The notes: a model not told the origin generated them from the letters alone. DNA of 64,000 bases from Xanthoparmelia taractica (GCA_033085395.1 JANQBS010000173.1:22264-86263), one strand, 5' to 3'. Numbered from the stretch's first letter, positions 32,560-46,255 are shown. Program-made: numbers and translations.

Positions 32560-33485
32560 ATTGCACCCAACCCGCCAGCCGATGGGATAATCTCACCATC
32601 TTCCTCACCAAAGCCTCCATCCTACTACTGTACCTCCGAGCCTTTAGCCCCGTGCGTCGCACCTGCATCATCCTTCACATCGTTCTCTGGGGCCAACTTC
32701 GCGTTCTATGTCGCGGGAACCGTCGTCGAAGTTTTTCAATGCTTGCCAATACGAAAAGCATGGTCGCCTCTCTTACCCGGGCACTGCATCAATCAGAAAG
32801 CAGCGCAGACATCTTCCGCGGCCATCAACACATTCTCCGACCTTGTCATCCTGGTGGTGCCACTTGCTAACGTGTGGGACCTCCAATTGAACGGAAAGGG
32901 TAGAGTCGGCATGATCATGATTTTCAGCTTCGGGGCATTGCATGTGCAGACCTGTACCATACGTCTAGATCTTCATCCACTAACATGCATTTGATTTTCG
33001 TTAGCGTGTGTACCGCCAGCCTGACTCGGCGCGTGGATTTGCAAAGAACTACTCTGTAATCTAAGGGACCCTGGATGTGACGTGGGACTTATATTCGCTT
33101 GACTTCACCAGGTATGCTGTTCTCGCGCATCGTTGCTCTTGCTTGTTTCAGATTGTGGGCTCATCCATCAAAAAGGACCTTCCGTCGAGAATGATAAATG
33201 CTGGTACGCACGAATTAAATGGCTACAGCGTAGAAGAAATAACCGGTGGCATCATCTGCCGCTGTCTTCGCGCCTTTCCCGCGTTCACAAGGCACGTCTC
33301 TGATATGAAGATCAGACTCATGAAAGCAACTCCCGACAGCAGTCAGTCGACATTTACATCTCGAAGGTCAAACATAAAACAGCCAGCACCAACGTCCTTG
33401 AGTCCGCTTCAAAGGGTTATCGCACTGTCACCTTCGGCCAAAACTCACCTATCTACACGACCACGAACCCTATATCTCCAGTGAC
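32560..33485 (+). pseudogene. Rhodopsin-domain (PTH11-type) integral membrane protein, decayed
   Basis: Pieces of the fungal rhodopsin/PTH11-like membrane family appear in order but in different frames. They are a helix LTIFLTKASILLLYLRAF (about 32590-32645), then FYVAGTVVEVFQCLPIRKAWSPL..GHCINQ and INTFSDLVILVVPLANVWDLQL (32700-32890), a weak VCTASLTRRV piece (about 33006-33035), and the last-helix motif GIICRCLRAFPAFTRH (about 33250-33300). The switch near 32690 occurs inside a normally uninterrupted stretch and no intron fits, and stops follow VCTASLTRRV. Intact members have seven helices and about 350-400 residues. I conclude this is a pseudogene of a membrane receptor-like protein. Confidence 0.75.
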
Positions 33486-34520
33486 GGTTAGGTAAAAGGA
33501 TAGGAAAGGGGATAGAAATGACCAATGGAATGAGCTGGATGAGCTGGAATATGTCGCTGGAGACGAAGAGAGCTACGAGACGGAGGAACGCAGCACAGTA
33601 TAGCTTCAATCGCCGCAATCCATCCTGGAAGCTACGAGTTTGATCTGTCACCGCATGTAAGCCTGCAGATCTACACAACGGATGTAGCCAAATGCACTGC
33701 GTTCCTGCGATCTAGCGAATTGGTAAACGACAGAGGTAGGCTTCCAAGGTGGAATCAACCAAATATCAGTTTCCTTCGATTTTCAGGCCACGGCAAATGT
33801 TTTGCGGCTTCGCAAAGCATGACCGAGCACGCCGGACTTTTCAAATCTATATCCTATCCAATCCATGTCTGTTCGTCTTGTATTCAGGCCTCTTTTCTTC
33901 AACCACATGTTCCAAATGTCGCACCACAAGAGGCAGAGTTTCATACTCGATCCCTCCGCCGATATCTAGAACCTTCTATTCTTAGTGCATGAGCATCTGC
34001 GAATGGAGCACGACGTTGAGTTAAACTTTCGTACCAGACTTTGCGTCTCCCATCTCGGTTTCCATGTACATCCCCATAGGCGCAGCTTCGCGGGGAAGAA
34101 GCTAACCCCAAGACTAAGACCGAAGGAGTGTGCAAGTGAGAGCTGGGTGGGGGGGGGAGTCGGCATTTGTTGAAGATGCGTTGGGGGTTAGCATGGGGGC
34201 GTTAAGGGATCTTCCAGGAGTGAGAGGGGAAATAAACAATGCAGTGGTTTGATTCAGTGTTGAGGAAAATGGGTATGGGGAGGACAGAGCGACGGAGAGG
34301 AAGATTGCCTGTATTGTAAAGTGTAGATCTTGGGGAGACAGATGTAGGCCGGACGTGTCCAGCCAGGCACACTTATGGCGCTTTGTACACCTAGACATTC
34401 CCAGCTTCTCAGAATTGCAAAATCCGTATTACGAACTGAAACATGCGTTGCGGATGAAAGCAGTCATTGATAGTTAAGCAACGGCTTCGAATGCGTGTAC
34501 GCACTGCTGACTGCTATCTT
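33486..34520. other. intergenic stretch without a recognised gene
   Basis: No domain is recognisable on either strand. A run of ten G residues occurs at about 34148-34157. Confidence 0.35.
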
Positions 34521-36275
34521 CTATGCTTGTGCTGCGACATTCACATTGATGGGACCCTTGAGTTTGTTCTCTGGGTCATATTTCCTCTTCAACTCCTGAA
34601 GCTTTGCGTAATTTTCACCAAATATCTACCAATGATTAGTCACTCTGCAGAGCTCCAGCTCACAAATTTTCAAAGCTTTACCTTTCTGGTGTCATGGAAA
34701 TCCTCAATCGTATTAGGAACAAAATCTGGTTCCGCAACCTTGCCATGCTCAAAAATATAATCATGCCCTTCCATGATGAGTTTTCGTGCCAATTTATTCT
34801 CATTTTCGCTAGCATCAGGAAGGCAGCCGGTTCCGAGAAGGAGGATATGTCGAGCGCCTAGTGGGTGAGGCCATGCAGTCGAAGCTCTGGTCAAGGTTGA
34901 AGAGTTGAATGTTGTCTATATGCCACGGTCAGATACTCTGATACGAACGTGATGTTTGAGCAGACTTTACCTTCTGCATGACTTCGAAGATAAGGTATCC
35001 ATTGTCTCCGATTGAGCCTCTAGCCGCAGCAACGTTATCAAACCATTCAAAAGCCCGCACGACTATTTCTTCTGTCAGCTCTGGAATAGCTAGTGGAGAC
35101 CAGTAGGAGTTTGTCAATCCCTGAGCCTGGCCGATGAACCCTGTTCTCGCAATATGTCAATGAATCTTCCTGATAAGAGGTATTGAGGACATCTCACCCT
35201 GCAGATCAGCCACCCCTTTCAAATTCATTAGCCTCGTTCCATCGACAGCCCCTTTCAACCCCAATGCCCATCCAAAGCCTTCGTCACTCCGCCCATGTGC
35301 TTCTCCATGAGCGTCAAAGGCATGTACGACAAGCATATCCTGCTTTACACCGATAGACTCGAGAAGCTCTTTCTTTAGCACATAGAGGAACATGGCCAGT
35401 TTCCCATCATGTGAGCGCTGAGTGAAGGCTGCGACTGCTCGCGCGATTTCTGGAAGCGTATCTTTTGGCAGATAAATCGGTCCAGCAAATATCGACTGAG
35501 TGTAGCGGTATGCGCGCAGCTTGAAAGCTGTCACGACTGATTGTTGGCTTGTTAGCTACCCTTCTGAAGTGCCTCTCAAGCTGAGAAATCAAGAGTTCAA
35601 GGGCGACGAAACCGGTCAGGGAACCACACTTACCTCCAAAGCTACCACCCGCGCCTCTGAGGGCCCACAATAGATCTGGCTCAGCGGATGCCCAAACTAC
35701 TTGCCCATCCAGCTTGACAACCTGCGCATCAAGCATATTCTGCGGATCAGAGGTGAGCCCATACTCGGCCGACAGCCAAGAGAAGCCACCGCAAAGAATT
35801 GATCCTCCTATTCCAATACATGGCGTTCGGCATGCAACGACTATCGTTCGACAACCTTCCGTCAACAGTTGCCTTCACAACGCTTTGAAAGAGTAAGTGT
35901 ACCAGAATAGTCCGGCGCCACTTCCTCCATTTTCTTGTAATACTCCTCCCAAGTCTGTCCAGCGCCGACAATAACCAGCTCATTCTGCCGATCGAATTCA
36001 AAGTGATCAAAGGCAGTCATACTAATCAAGACATCCTTTGCAGAACTCGAGCCAAAACCTCGGCTTCTCACCGCAAAATCCAGCGATGTTTTGGAGAGGT
36101 AGGCTAAGATAACACTCAAGGACTTTAACGTTGTAGGGCGAAAGACCAGACGTGGGTGGAGACCCTTTTGGGCAGCCCAGGGGAGGCTTTCGGAACGATA
36201 GGAAGGAGATGAGGGCTCAATGATCTCTTCTGCACGCAGGAGGGTTGTAATGTGAAGGAGAGGATCTGCAGCCAT
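34521..36275 (-). CDS. FAD-linked oxidase (berberine-bridge-enzyme-like)
   Basis: Six exons join in phase: 35903-36275, 35634-35855, 35198-35536, 34971-35140, 34682-34915 and 34521-34625, in total 481 codons (480 residues). The N-terminal PCMH-type FAD domain shows FRPTTLKSLSVILAYLSK, FAVRSRGFGSSSAKDVLISM, ELVIVGAGQTWEEYYKK and the glycine-rich GIGGSILCGGFSWLSAEYGL followed by DLLWALRGAGGSFG. The C-terminal BBE motif is FGENYAKLQELKRKYDPENKL. The usual covalent-FAD motif R-S/G-G-H is RSRGFG, so the histidine used for flavin attachment in plant berberine-bridge enzymes is absent, as in one fungal subgroup. These enzymes oxidise alcohols or carbon-nitrogen and carbon-carbon bonds, often in secondary metabolism; the substrate is unknown. 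There is no signal peptide at the chosen start. It appears intact. Confidence 0.88.
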
Positions 36276-36813
36276 GATGAATGAGAAGTTTGTGGGAGGA
36301 GAAGGAGATCGGTCAATGCTGTAATGGAAGTCTTTGAGTGAAGCAAGACGAAGGAAGAGATCCGGTTGCTTCCTGGTTGGAATGAAGGTTACACACACGT
36401 CTAGTAAAGGGACTAACATGCTCGTGATCACTGATCAACCAGAATCTTACGCGGGGCAACTTCGAATGCCAATATTGTGATACGACGATCTATGGACCAT
36501 CAATTTCCCTGGCTTACCCATCTAGGCCATAGTGGATCTTCAGTGCTGGTGGACTGCAGAGATAAAACTGCTGGTGAATATGCTGTAGGGTGCCGTGGTC
36601 CTGTCGCAAGGTGACCGCCATCTGCATTTATGGCCTTTAGGGTTAGGGCTGATCGAGTTCACCTTGCCAAGATCACACTAAAATTGTAGCTTACTCATCG
36701 AGGAGCAATTGTTGCCGAGCCATGACGCTGGACAAGTCAACTCCCTCAATTTTTATTCCCATTTTTTGTCCATTCCCACTCTCAATACCCAGGTTCTGAT
36801 ATTGACGGGCCTA
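36276..36813. other. region between divergent genes
   Basis: No gene was recognised. It probably carries the promoters of the FAD oxidase (minus) and of the mitochondrial protein gene (plus). Confidence 0.35.
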
Positions 36814-37517
36814 ATGTTCGCTCGAAATGTGCATAGGACACTGCTGAGGCCTAATGTCGTTACCAGCCGCCGCAGTGTCACAACATTAGAGGGGAACCCT
36901 CACATCGTACGTCTAGCAATACTCCAAGCATTCACGACTAACACCTAGACCAGTATGTCTTTCCCAACGACCGATCCATCAACGGCCATATCCTCTCGCT
37001 TCTTTCCTACGCGCCTCCTAAAGTCGAAATTGCCATTGGTACTACCACCAAGCTTCCCCCAACACCCGACTCGTTCACCGAGAACCATAGATTTCTTGAC
37101 ATCATGCAGTCTGTCATTGCACAGCATGCATGTGAGGATGCGAACGTGATATCACAAGCACAAGCAATGGCCTCGACTGCCGGCTCAAATCTCGGCTCCG
37201 GCGGGGCCTTCTTCCCACAGCAGCGGCACAAGAGACGGGGGACATCTCACGGCGGAGGGGGTGGAACAGGAGGAGATGGAGCTGGGGGAGCGAGTAGCCA
37301 GGGCGGTGCTGGTGGTGGCGGACGGGGTGGCTATATCCACGTCTACGATGAGAGGCATCCGCCAGACTTCGGTCGCATACCGGATCCCGAGGACATCTTT
37401 GGAAGTCTTGAGGTCGATGGGGAGGGAAAATTTGTTGATGGACATGGGAGGTATCAGAGCTCTGGGAGCTACAGGGTTGTTACAAGGGATGGCTTGTGCG
37501 TAAAGAAATCACCATGA
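36814..37517 (+). CDS. Conserved fungal protein, probably mitochondrial, function unknown
   Basis: Exon 1 (36814-36906) and exon 2 (36954-37517) join in phase at EGNPHI/YVFPND to 218 residues. The first 25 residues (MFARNVHRTLLRPNVVTSRR) are rich in Arg and Ser and lack acidic residues, a typical mitochondrial presequence. The middle has a Gly-rich low-complexity segment (about residues 120-150), and the C-terminal part HPPDFGRIPDPEDIFGSLEVD is a conserved block I recall from uncharacterised ascomycete proteins. No catalytic or metal-binding motif is seen. It is an intact short gene lying between the FAD oxidase and SNF1. A precise function cannot be given. Confidence 0.75.
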
Positions 37518-39344
37518 CTGTACCATGGCTGACGAAGATCCAGCTTGGGTCTCAGTCCCTTTCTACGGCAGAAGCTGGTAGAGAGACTGAAGCTGGAGGA
37601 CGCTAATATGCGGTGACAGTATGACAAAAGGTCAACGCGCCGACCGCGCAAGAGGACCTTTGCTAGCGTTTCTTGACATCAGTGGCTTCGAAGATTCTGG
37701 AGCTGCGCTCCACAGCAGCTAATACTGTCCTCAATAACAACAAGCGCGCTTATCCTCGCTCCATCTGGATTCTTCACATCTTTTGTAAAGGGGTCTCGGA
37801 CATCCCACGCTCCTTTCCCCGGCAAAGGCGAGGACAATGCAGCTAACAACGAATTCGGACGAAGGGTTGGATAATTGTTGAAAGCTTATTTCCAGTCCAT
37901 CTCGACAACGGAAGTACAAACGAAAGATGCTCTCATGGATGTGGAAATCCTCGTAAGGTTCTGTGTCTTGGTGCTTGGAGGTCCCAGACTGGGCAGAACA
38001 GCAGCTGTGTGGAGCTAACTCTCTGAGAATGCAGCTTCCTTAAGGCATACGGCTGGCATACGAGAGCCAAGCGTCAGAGTCGGAATCACTTCTCCATAAT
38101 GGATTGAAGGGATGCCCACCCGAAGTCATTCTCCGGTGAACATGCTCGTCAATCCACTCATACCAACGGCCTTTCGAGTCCTGTTCGGGCAAGATGCGGT
38201 ACATTGTCCTTGCTTGGGCGATTGACAGGGCTCTATGCGACATCTACCAGGAAAGGCGACTGTTGAGGCGTGTAATCAAAGAAAGGCATCGACTTGGCTG
38301 ACTCGAGGATGAAATGTTACTTCGGAGAGCGACTATGTTCGATACCTGCGTGTCTAACATGAGCGGCAAAGGGTACAACATGACTCCAAGACCGTCTAGA
38401 CCCGCATTCTACGGTATCTACAAGGGCCTTTTATTGGATTATCAATATTGGAACCCTTTCTTTCATGCAACATAAGACCCAGCATGTGCAATTACATCAG
38501 CTCGTTAGCAGATGGAACTTATTTTCCTGCCCACTGTTTGATGTCAATTCTGCGAACAGGATAGATAGAAAACACTGCTGTAATTTCAGCCAAATTATAG
38601 AGAATCAAGACTATCCCGAAGAGAAAGGTGCCCAGATACCACTTGATTAGACACTTTTTACTGCTCTAGTATAGATAAGTCATGGATCTATGCTGTACTT
38701 ATGAGAGGTTCTGGTAGGTAAGAGAAAAGCGTAAGATGGATTTGGGGCAGTGACCGTACTCCGACGCCAAGACATTATATTGAATTTTGTGTTAGGGCTA
38801 GAGACCTAGATCAGCCACAACTTTAAAGCGACCTACTCTTGTAGCCACACTGGCTTTCCATTAAAACACTTTTACCATGTCCTTCCTACTTCTCCACCTC
38901 CTCTCCAATCAAATTGGGACTTGTTATCTATTATATCCTTGTCCAATTGCACGACGAATGTTGTAACTCAATTCGCCGTACATCGCAACGCTTCCCTTTG
39001 TACAGACACAAGACCTCTCGACTCACTACCGGCTAGTTCTCTCCTCCCCAGCTACCCACAACAGACTCTGACAATAACACAAGCCTGCATGACGCTTCAG
39101 ACAACATTCAGACTCCTTCTTAAACATCATTCCCCAAACACGGATCAACAACGTCTTCGAGCAACACCCTTACCTTCCTCAAGTGTCTGGTAAAGAGCTA
39201 GTTTAGGGCTACTCAGAGAGAGACCCAGAGAGACAGATAGAAAAGCGCTGGGTCGTATCCCTCTGCTGAGACTCGGAACTACGAGCTCGTGTGGAGCTCT
39301 CCCACCTCCATACCTACAACATTGGTACTTAGCGGTATACCGAA
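37518..39344. other. intergenic stretch; long 5' region of SNF1
   Basis: No confident gene was found. A 67-codon minus-strand frame at 38040-38243 (MSHRALSIAQARTMYRILPE...) has ordinary composition but no recognisable family. The part after about 38870 is CT-rich with many CTCC and CCTT runs and probably represents the SNF1 promoter and leader. Confidence 0.4.
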
Positions 39345-42118
39345 ATGGCATCGGGATTCGACGATGACGAGCTCTCCATGTCACTTTCCGGCCCTGCAGC
39401 GGAGCGTCGCAATCAACGAAATGCAGCCAGACCGAGGACAGACTCGGGCCAGACTGCTAGCCGAGTAGCCAAGGTCCCTGCCGACCGGCGGATTGCCCAG
39501 CAAATAGGCGCATACGACGTCGTACGGACACTGGGTGAAGGGTCTTTTGGCAAAGTCAAGCTGGCGACCCACCGTTTCACCAAGCAAGAGGTTGCTCTCA
39601 AGATCATATCGCGCAAGAAGCTCATATCAAGGGACATGGCAGGAAGAGTGGAGAGAGAGATTCAATACTTGCAACTACTGAGACACCCGCATATTATAAA
39701 GTTGTACGAACACCTAGGCCTCTGTTGAGGTGAGGCACAATAGCTGACCGTTGCAGATACACCGTAATTACAAGCCCCACAGACATCATCATGGTACTCG
39801 AATACGCGGGAGGAGAACTCTTTGACTACCTTGTGAAGCACGGGAAGATGGCAGAGACCAAGGCTCGCCGCTTTTTCCAACAAATTGTCTGTGCTGTCGA
39901 GTACTGCCATCGACACAAGATTGTCCATCGAGACCTGAAGCCAGAGAACCTCCTGCTTGATTCTGATCTCAACGTTAAAATTGCCGACTTTGGGTTGAGC
40001 AATATTATGACGGATGGCAACTTCTTGAAAACTAGCTGTGGCAGCCCGAACTATGCAGCGCCTGAGGTGATCTCGGGTAAGCTGTATGCTGGGCCAGAGG
40101 TGGACGTCTGGAGTTGCGGTGTCATACTTTACGTTTTGTTAGTCGGCCGGTTGCCATTCGATGACGACTTGATTCCGGCACTCTTCAAGAAGATAGCCAC
40201 CGGCTCTTACCAGACGCCACCCTTTGTGTCCTCTGGGGCGAGGCATATCATCCATAAAATGCTGAAAGTAAACCCTGTTCAGCGTATTAGTATTCCAGAC
40301 ATTCGCCAGGATCCCTGGTTCAACGAAGGTCTCGAGGATTATCTGAAGCAGCCTGTCGAGGAGTTCATCGATACGGGAGTTGATCCAAATAAGGCGATAG
40401 ATCCGCGATCTTTGGCACCTGGGAAGCCACCGGCGGTGCAGGAAGAGATCCATGAATCTGTCATCGGTAAATTAGGGAAGACAATGGGTTACGCCAAGGA
40501 CGATGTACAGGATGCACTCCGCAAAGATGAGCCAAATGCGATCAAGGACGCGTATCTGATCGTAAGAGAAAACCAGATCATGCAGACTAATCGTAAGTAG
40601 CATCCTCTCTTCGACTTGCATAATGGGATTGGCCGCTGCGCTGTGCCGGCCAGATTCGTAGGCGAGGAGTGACTGACTACCTCAACAGCAAACCTCACCA
40701 ATGCCCAAAATCTGGGCTACCTTGCAACCTCACCACCAGCATGGAATTCAACACCACAGCAATTTTCTTCGCCAATAGCTGAGGCTACCCAGTCCAACTT
40801 CGATAGTTTATCCACCAGTAACATTCGGCGGCTACGCGAAGCCCAACTGGACTCCGATAGCACGTATGTAGGCACTGAGCTCAACTCATCTGCCCCACAG
40901 GGTCTCATTAGCGCGTCTCGTGAAGAAGCGTCAGAGAAACCATACGTCAGCAAGATCGGTATTCTCACTACGAGTCTACCTATGTATCACAATCAGATCA
41001 TGGACATGCGACGGGCAGACCAACGTCATAAGCATGCAAACGAGCAAAGCGAGTCTCTCAAACCTGAGGAGCCTGAAAAGCTCCCCAAGTTGTCACTCGA
41101 TGTCGATAGCCGCGAGCAGACTAGTGAAGAGCAAGCTGAGACTGCTCGGCGTTTAAAACCACACTCTCGCTCCACCATTCAGCTTCAGGCAATTACAGCC
41201 AACGCCAATAAGGATCCCACAGGCGTCATCATGAATACCAGCAAGACAAAAGGTAACCGTACCAAATGGCAATTTGGTATTCGAAGTAAAAGCGAGCCAC
41301 TAGATGCGATCAAGTGCCTTTACAAGGCGTTGGGCTCAATGGGGGACTGCCAATGGCAGGTTGCAGAACCCCAACAGAACAAGCCTCGCGACGGTGCTCC
41401 TTATCCTGTCAACGTTACTGGAGCCACTCATCTCACCGCGGCCGAATCTACGCTTTCTGAGAGTCCTGAGAAAGAAAAGCATCATGACCGTGGTGGTCAT
41501 CGCGCTCCCGCGATTGATCCTCCAGTTTCCGGCGCTGATGATAATGCCGCTTCCGAGAGCGACCATGTTGAACCCCAACCTCCTTATGAGGACGACTCCG
41601 ACAGTGAAAATGATGATGATGTCGATATCAACCACTTCCCTCCTGGCTATATACCCAAAGATCCTTGGTGCATTCATGTCCGATGGGAGAAGAAGGGCAT
41701 GTCCCCGCCAGGCGTGGCCAACTCCAATTCTGCACAAAGCAGCCGCATCGATCTCAACGGCCATGATGGATCAGGACGCCGCCGTAGTCTTGTCCTTGGT
41801 AGCCTGAGCTCGGCGGCCGGATCCGCAACCAGCGTTACTGGCACAGATCATCTCACCGACTTCGACAACACTGCCTGCTTCGTCTATTTGGACCTTCAGA
41901 TCTACGTTCTAGAGCTCGAAACCTATTTGGTAGACTTCAAGTGTGCAGGATATGAGTCGATCATTGGAGAACACAAAGTGGTGAACAAGAAGGGCGAGGA
42001 GATTACGGAGTTCATTGGTTCTGGGCATAGAGTTGCGGACAAGGACGTTACTAGTCCGCAACCATTCCTCGATCTCGCCAACAAACTTGTCATTCATCTT
42101 GCAAGGGGCGGAGGATAG
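39345..42118 (+). CDS. SNF1: SNF1/AMPK alpha-type serine/threonine kinase
   Basis: Exons 39345-39703, 39757-40592 and 40689-42118 join in phase to 875 codons (874 residues). The kinase domain (about residues 58-310) has the loop GEGSFGKV, the lysine in VALKII (Lys86), IVHRDLKPENLLL, DFGLSNIM and the activation loop LKTSCGSPNYAAPE, with Thr at about 211, the site phosphorylated by upstream kinases in yeast Snf1 (Thr210). A UBA-like autoinhibitory region follows (VIGKLGKTMGYAKDDVQDAL). The C-terminus has the alpha-subunit regulatory block KWQFGIRSKSEPLDAIKCLYKAL and, after an acidic insert, FVYLDLQIYVLELETYLVDFKC, which binds the beta and gamma subunits. The kinase relieves glucose repression and controls cell-wall-degrading enzymes and alternative carbon use in filamentous fungi. 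The start MASGFDDDELSMSL agrees with fungal homologues. It is intact and an ancestral core gene. Confidence 0.96.
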
Positions 42119-43304
42119 ACTTCACGAAGTCGGAAAAGACCAGCAGGATGTCGGAGTCTATATATCTTCTATATATCTTTCTGGGTGGGCGGCCTATGTC
42201 TTGATTTAGCGATAGGCGCTCAAGGAAAGGTTCTTTTCTGGTCTGGGAAAATTTGCGGATTTCTCGCCATGATACTTTGATGGGTTAAGATACCAAAAGG
42301 GCGGTTCCCTTCATATACACAAAGCTTGGCGTTTATTCTTAGCAGGAAAAGAAGATAGAAATCTACCCTTAGCTTCATATAATGCTTACCCGAGACTATA
42401 TCGCTGTGACTGTTGCCCAAGGCCCTGCAATGTACTTTCTGAACCATCGGATACCGCTCTAACTACCATTTTCCGTGTCGATTTGCTCGACCTTTATCTG
42501 CTCTATTTCTGTCTCCCTCCATCTTTTAGTATTCTCTCCGCGCAAGCGTGACCTCATCAGGTCCATGGCACAATGGTCAAACGAGGCATCTCATCGGAAT
42601 CAAGATGTAGTCAACTCCAGCGTTTATCTCAACCGCACCAGGTCTCAGCTCTTTCAATCACTATTAGAGCTGCGTACACCCCGCCCAACCTTTCCGACAT
42701 CCGTTTTCACTTCGAACAAGCAATACTGCTCTCTCATCATCTTGTCTTGGCGTAAATCGTGAGCTCCGCCATGGAGTCTATATCCGCGGAAGTCGAATGA
42801 GGAGCACGCCAAGGGCTGAAACATGCACTTGATGAATTCAGATGATGCTTTGTTAATGCCGCAAGCGTCAGCAGATACAAGTTCTGCTATGTATGTAGTA
42901 AGAGGGACCCTGGTATATAATAATCCTTACTGGTCAGATAGCTTTTTCGGACAATAGATTTTCGCTCTTATTTTAGTTAGTCTATGTTTGATCGAAGCAC
43001 TTGTGGCCTCCTCCTTAGAAACAGCACTGCCAATTTTGATTGCGAGAGATGCTGATTAGATCAGTTGGGCACAAAAGGAAACATTCGGTAAGGTAGAAGT
43101 ACAAGTACATTCCGTCCCAGAACAACGAACGCGATGCGAGACCCGTACTAAGTGAAAACGAATAAGTTCCTCATTCTAACTAAAATGAGAGACTGAATTT
43201 GATCGGGTTCTAGAATCTTTGGTGACCTAAAGTAGACCTTGGGCAGCTTGAGCAAAGAAAGTCTCTTGCGTGTAAAATGAACGAACCTGGAGCAAGCACG
43301 TATC
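42119..43304. other. 3' flank of SNF1, no further gene recognised
   Basis: Only short frames are present. The last nine bases, GCACGTATC (43296-43304), form the left target-site copy of the adjacent transposon. Confidence 0.4.
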
Positions 43305-46255
43305 AAGGCTCCCGATCGTCCGCCCCAAATGGACGAACTACTAGGACGGACTAGTCCTAGACTAGTCCGTCTATAGACCGTCCAAGGATATCTAAAATAG
43401 TCGTAGATTAGTTCAAGTAGCTGAACGGACGGTCTAGACTAATTAATTCAAGTTATTAGTATAGCAAAATTTAAACTCGATTTGACGTGAATATCTAAGT
43501 ATACTAGACGTATTTTTAATAGTAATAGGGCTAACCGAAGAATTACGAGTAAAAATCACTCTAATATATAAATAATTTGACTTAATAATATTTAATATTC
43601 ACCTTATCACGCTATTATAACGTTTAGTAATTATAAATCTAAGCTATTTAAGACCCGTACGAATATTATAACTTCTTTTATTATCGCTGCGACGTCTATA
43701 ATTTCCTCCGATAGACCTACTAAGCACACGCGTAATCTTAAGTCTCGCAGAGAAATTATATCATTAAAACCCTCTCGAAAACGTCTTATCACTTAAGTAT
43801 CTATTCTACGAACTTTAAATAATTATTTATAATTCGTTAAGATATTAATTATTTTTATAGAAAGATCTAATATCGTAAAGAAGACGAAGAAAGAGAGAGA
43901 GTTATTTGAGAGCGTTATATAGATCTTATATACGCTAGCCTTAAGCTTTAGCGTCTCTTAAATAGTAATTAATAAGCGATTACGAAATAAGACTTTATTG
44001 ATTTATAAAGTATATTAATACGCGAGAGAATTATTACGTCTATAATAGTTACTTTAAATTCTATAGTATCTCCGACGATATAAAAACTATCGCTCGATAT
44101 TTAAAAGTAAAGTATTTTATTAATTCTATGATTAGCGAAGTAGCTGAAAAGAGAATAAAAGAGGGAATATCTATTAATTAAGCTATGCTTCGTGAAGCTA
44201 AAATAAACGTTAAGATCGAAGAAAAGAGAAAGAAGAAATATCTAAGTGCTTATCTTAATAAGAACACTCTAGAGTATTTATATCTTTAATAAATTGTTTA
44301 TAGTAATATTTTATTTAATTAGATTAGAAATAGAGACTTTCGAAACTTTCTATAATATATTAATCTCGTTATTAATCGAATGTTTCTAACTTCGATTTTG
44401 TCGAAAATATTAGGAAGGATTGATTATTTTCCAACACTCCCCTGGAGCAGGACTATTTAATATACAAAATTAGGTGGCTGGTCAAGCGACTGCCGCGAGA
44501 AGGCTGGGGATAATCCCTGCATCAATATTGAGGGTTAAATTTCAATAGATTTTATAATTAAAATACCCGTAAAAGATTTATTTACTAAAGGCAAACAGCG
44601 ATTATATTATATGCTAGCTACTACGGTATTAGATATTTATGTTATATGCGATATATGAATCTTATCGAATTCTCTTAAGCTACTTAAAGTAATTAATTAT
44701 TTTATAAGCGAAAAAGAATAGTTATACGTTATAACTCTCGTTCTTATCGAGCTTTAAGAAGATTCTTTAAGTCTAAATTAGACGATACTTATATTAAATA
44801 TACTTAACGACTTCGGGATTCGCAACAAACCGGGCTACTTAGTTATAAATAACGCTATATCTAATAACGTTCTTACTAAAATAATCTCTAATGCTCTACG
44901 CGAGAAAGGTATTATTTATAGTATAAAACAACGACGTCTTCGATATATAGATTATATAATTAATCTAGCTATTTAGATCTTTCTCTTTAGAAAAATAGTT
45001 TAGAACTACGAATATTCGGAAAATATAATTAAATTTCCGTCTAATATTTAATTAAATTAGTAACGAAGACTGAAATCTCTCGATAAGCTATATAATATTA
45101 ATATCTAAATTATAGAAAGTTCGTAATATTTTTAATTCTTTAAAAAGCGGAGTGAAGATCTTATATCACGTTGTAATAATAATACTAGATAGAGTTCTTA
45201 ATACGCTATGCTAAATTGAATTATTAAAAGACTTAAATTAACTATTATAGCTATATCTAATAAGAAATTACATGTAATAAAGAATATTCTTACTACGAAG
45301 AAGTAGAAAAATTTTAATTATATACATGATTTCTTGCGAGAATTCTATTTCGTTATTAAGATAATTAAAGATTATATAGTTATCTTAGAACGAGTTCTTT
45401 TTATTATAAATTTCCTAGTTAATAGATTTAAGAAGATAATTAAGTAATTCGCCGATTATAAATATATGCGAGAGTCTCTTTATATTGACTATACTAAATT
45501 ATTGAAGTACTAAAATAAGATCGAAAGATTCTTAGTATATATCGTAGCAATCGTGCTTGATTCGATTAAGAAATAAAAGTATTTTAAGCGTTGAGATCTC
45601 GATTGATAATCAAATCTAAAGGCTATCTTAAAGAAGTTCTAGGAGATCTTATATCGATTTAGTATCGGCCTTACTAAATATACGTCTATTACTACTATCT
45701 TCGCCGCAGATATATATTTAAATAATAAGTTTTTATAATAGTAAATAAAGTAATAAGAGAATAAGACTATCGAAGATAAATTTAAGCAATATATTTATAT
45801 TTATCTCTTTATATTCTTAAAGGAAGGTCGAATAGCACTCGATTAATAATTAGAACTAAAATAACGTAAGTAATTTCCTCTGCTATTAAGAATAACTATT
45901 AATATTTATTTTATATCTACTATATTCTCGGAATTAGAACGTGTGTTCTCTAAGATTAAATATACGTTATTAGATTAGAGAACTAGTCTTAAGAGTAAGA
46001 TTATTAAGCTATTAAAGTATTTAAAGTTATAATTTCGATTAAATATCTTTACGAAGCAAGATCTATATATTATCGTAGATATCGTGAATAAAGAGAATAT
46101 GAAGGCTTTAAAAGAGGCTTTGAACTATTAGAACGAACTAGTTCAAAGGAGATTAGACGGTCTAAAGGTTTGGACGGACTATGGACGGTGTAAATAGCTT
46201 TATTTGGACTAGTCTAGGTCTTTGGACGGACGGTTTGGACGATCGGGAGCCTTGG
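43305..46255. mobile_element. hAT-family DNA transposon, RIP-degraded
   Basis: The ends are inverted copies: AAGGCTCCCGATCGTCC at 43305 and GGACGATCGGGAGCCTT ending 46253. Subterminal GGACGGACT/AGTCCGTC-type repeats lie at both ends. The 8-bp CACGTATC flanks both sides (43297-43304 and 46256-46263), the target-site size of hAT elements. The interior is about 2.9 kb and strongly AT-rich, with TAA/TAG/TTA in all frames. One piece near 45931-46030 still reads ELERVFSK, then LLD, RTSLKSKIIKLLKYLK, which matches the hAT C-terminal dimerisation motif (S/E-ERVFS ... R-L ... I-LL-LK). The transposase is dead. The C-to-T-type erosion is what RIP leaves behind. Confidence 0.88.

Noticed and set aside
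38040..38243. 67-codon minus-strand frame
   Set aside because: Composition is acceptable but there is no recognisable family, signal peptide or splice context; mentioned only in the intergenic entry.
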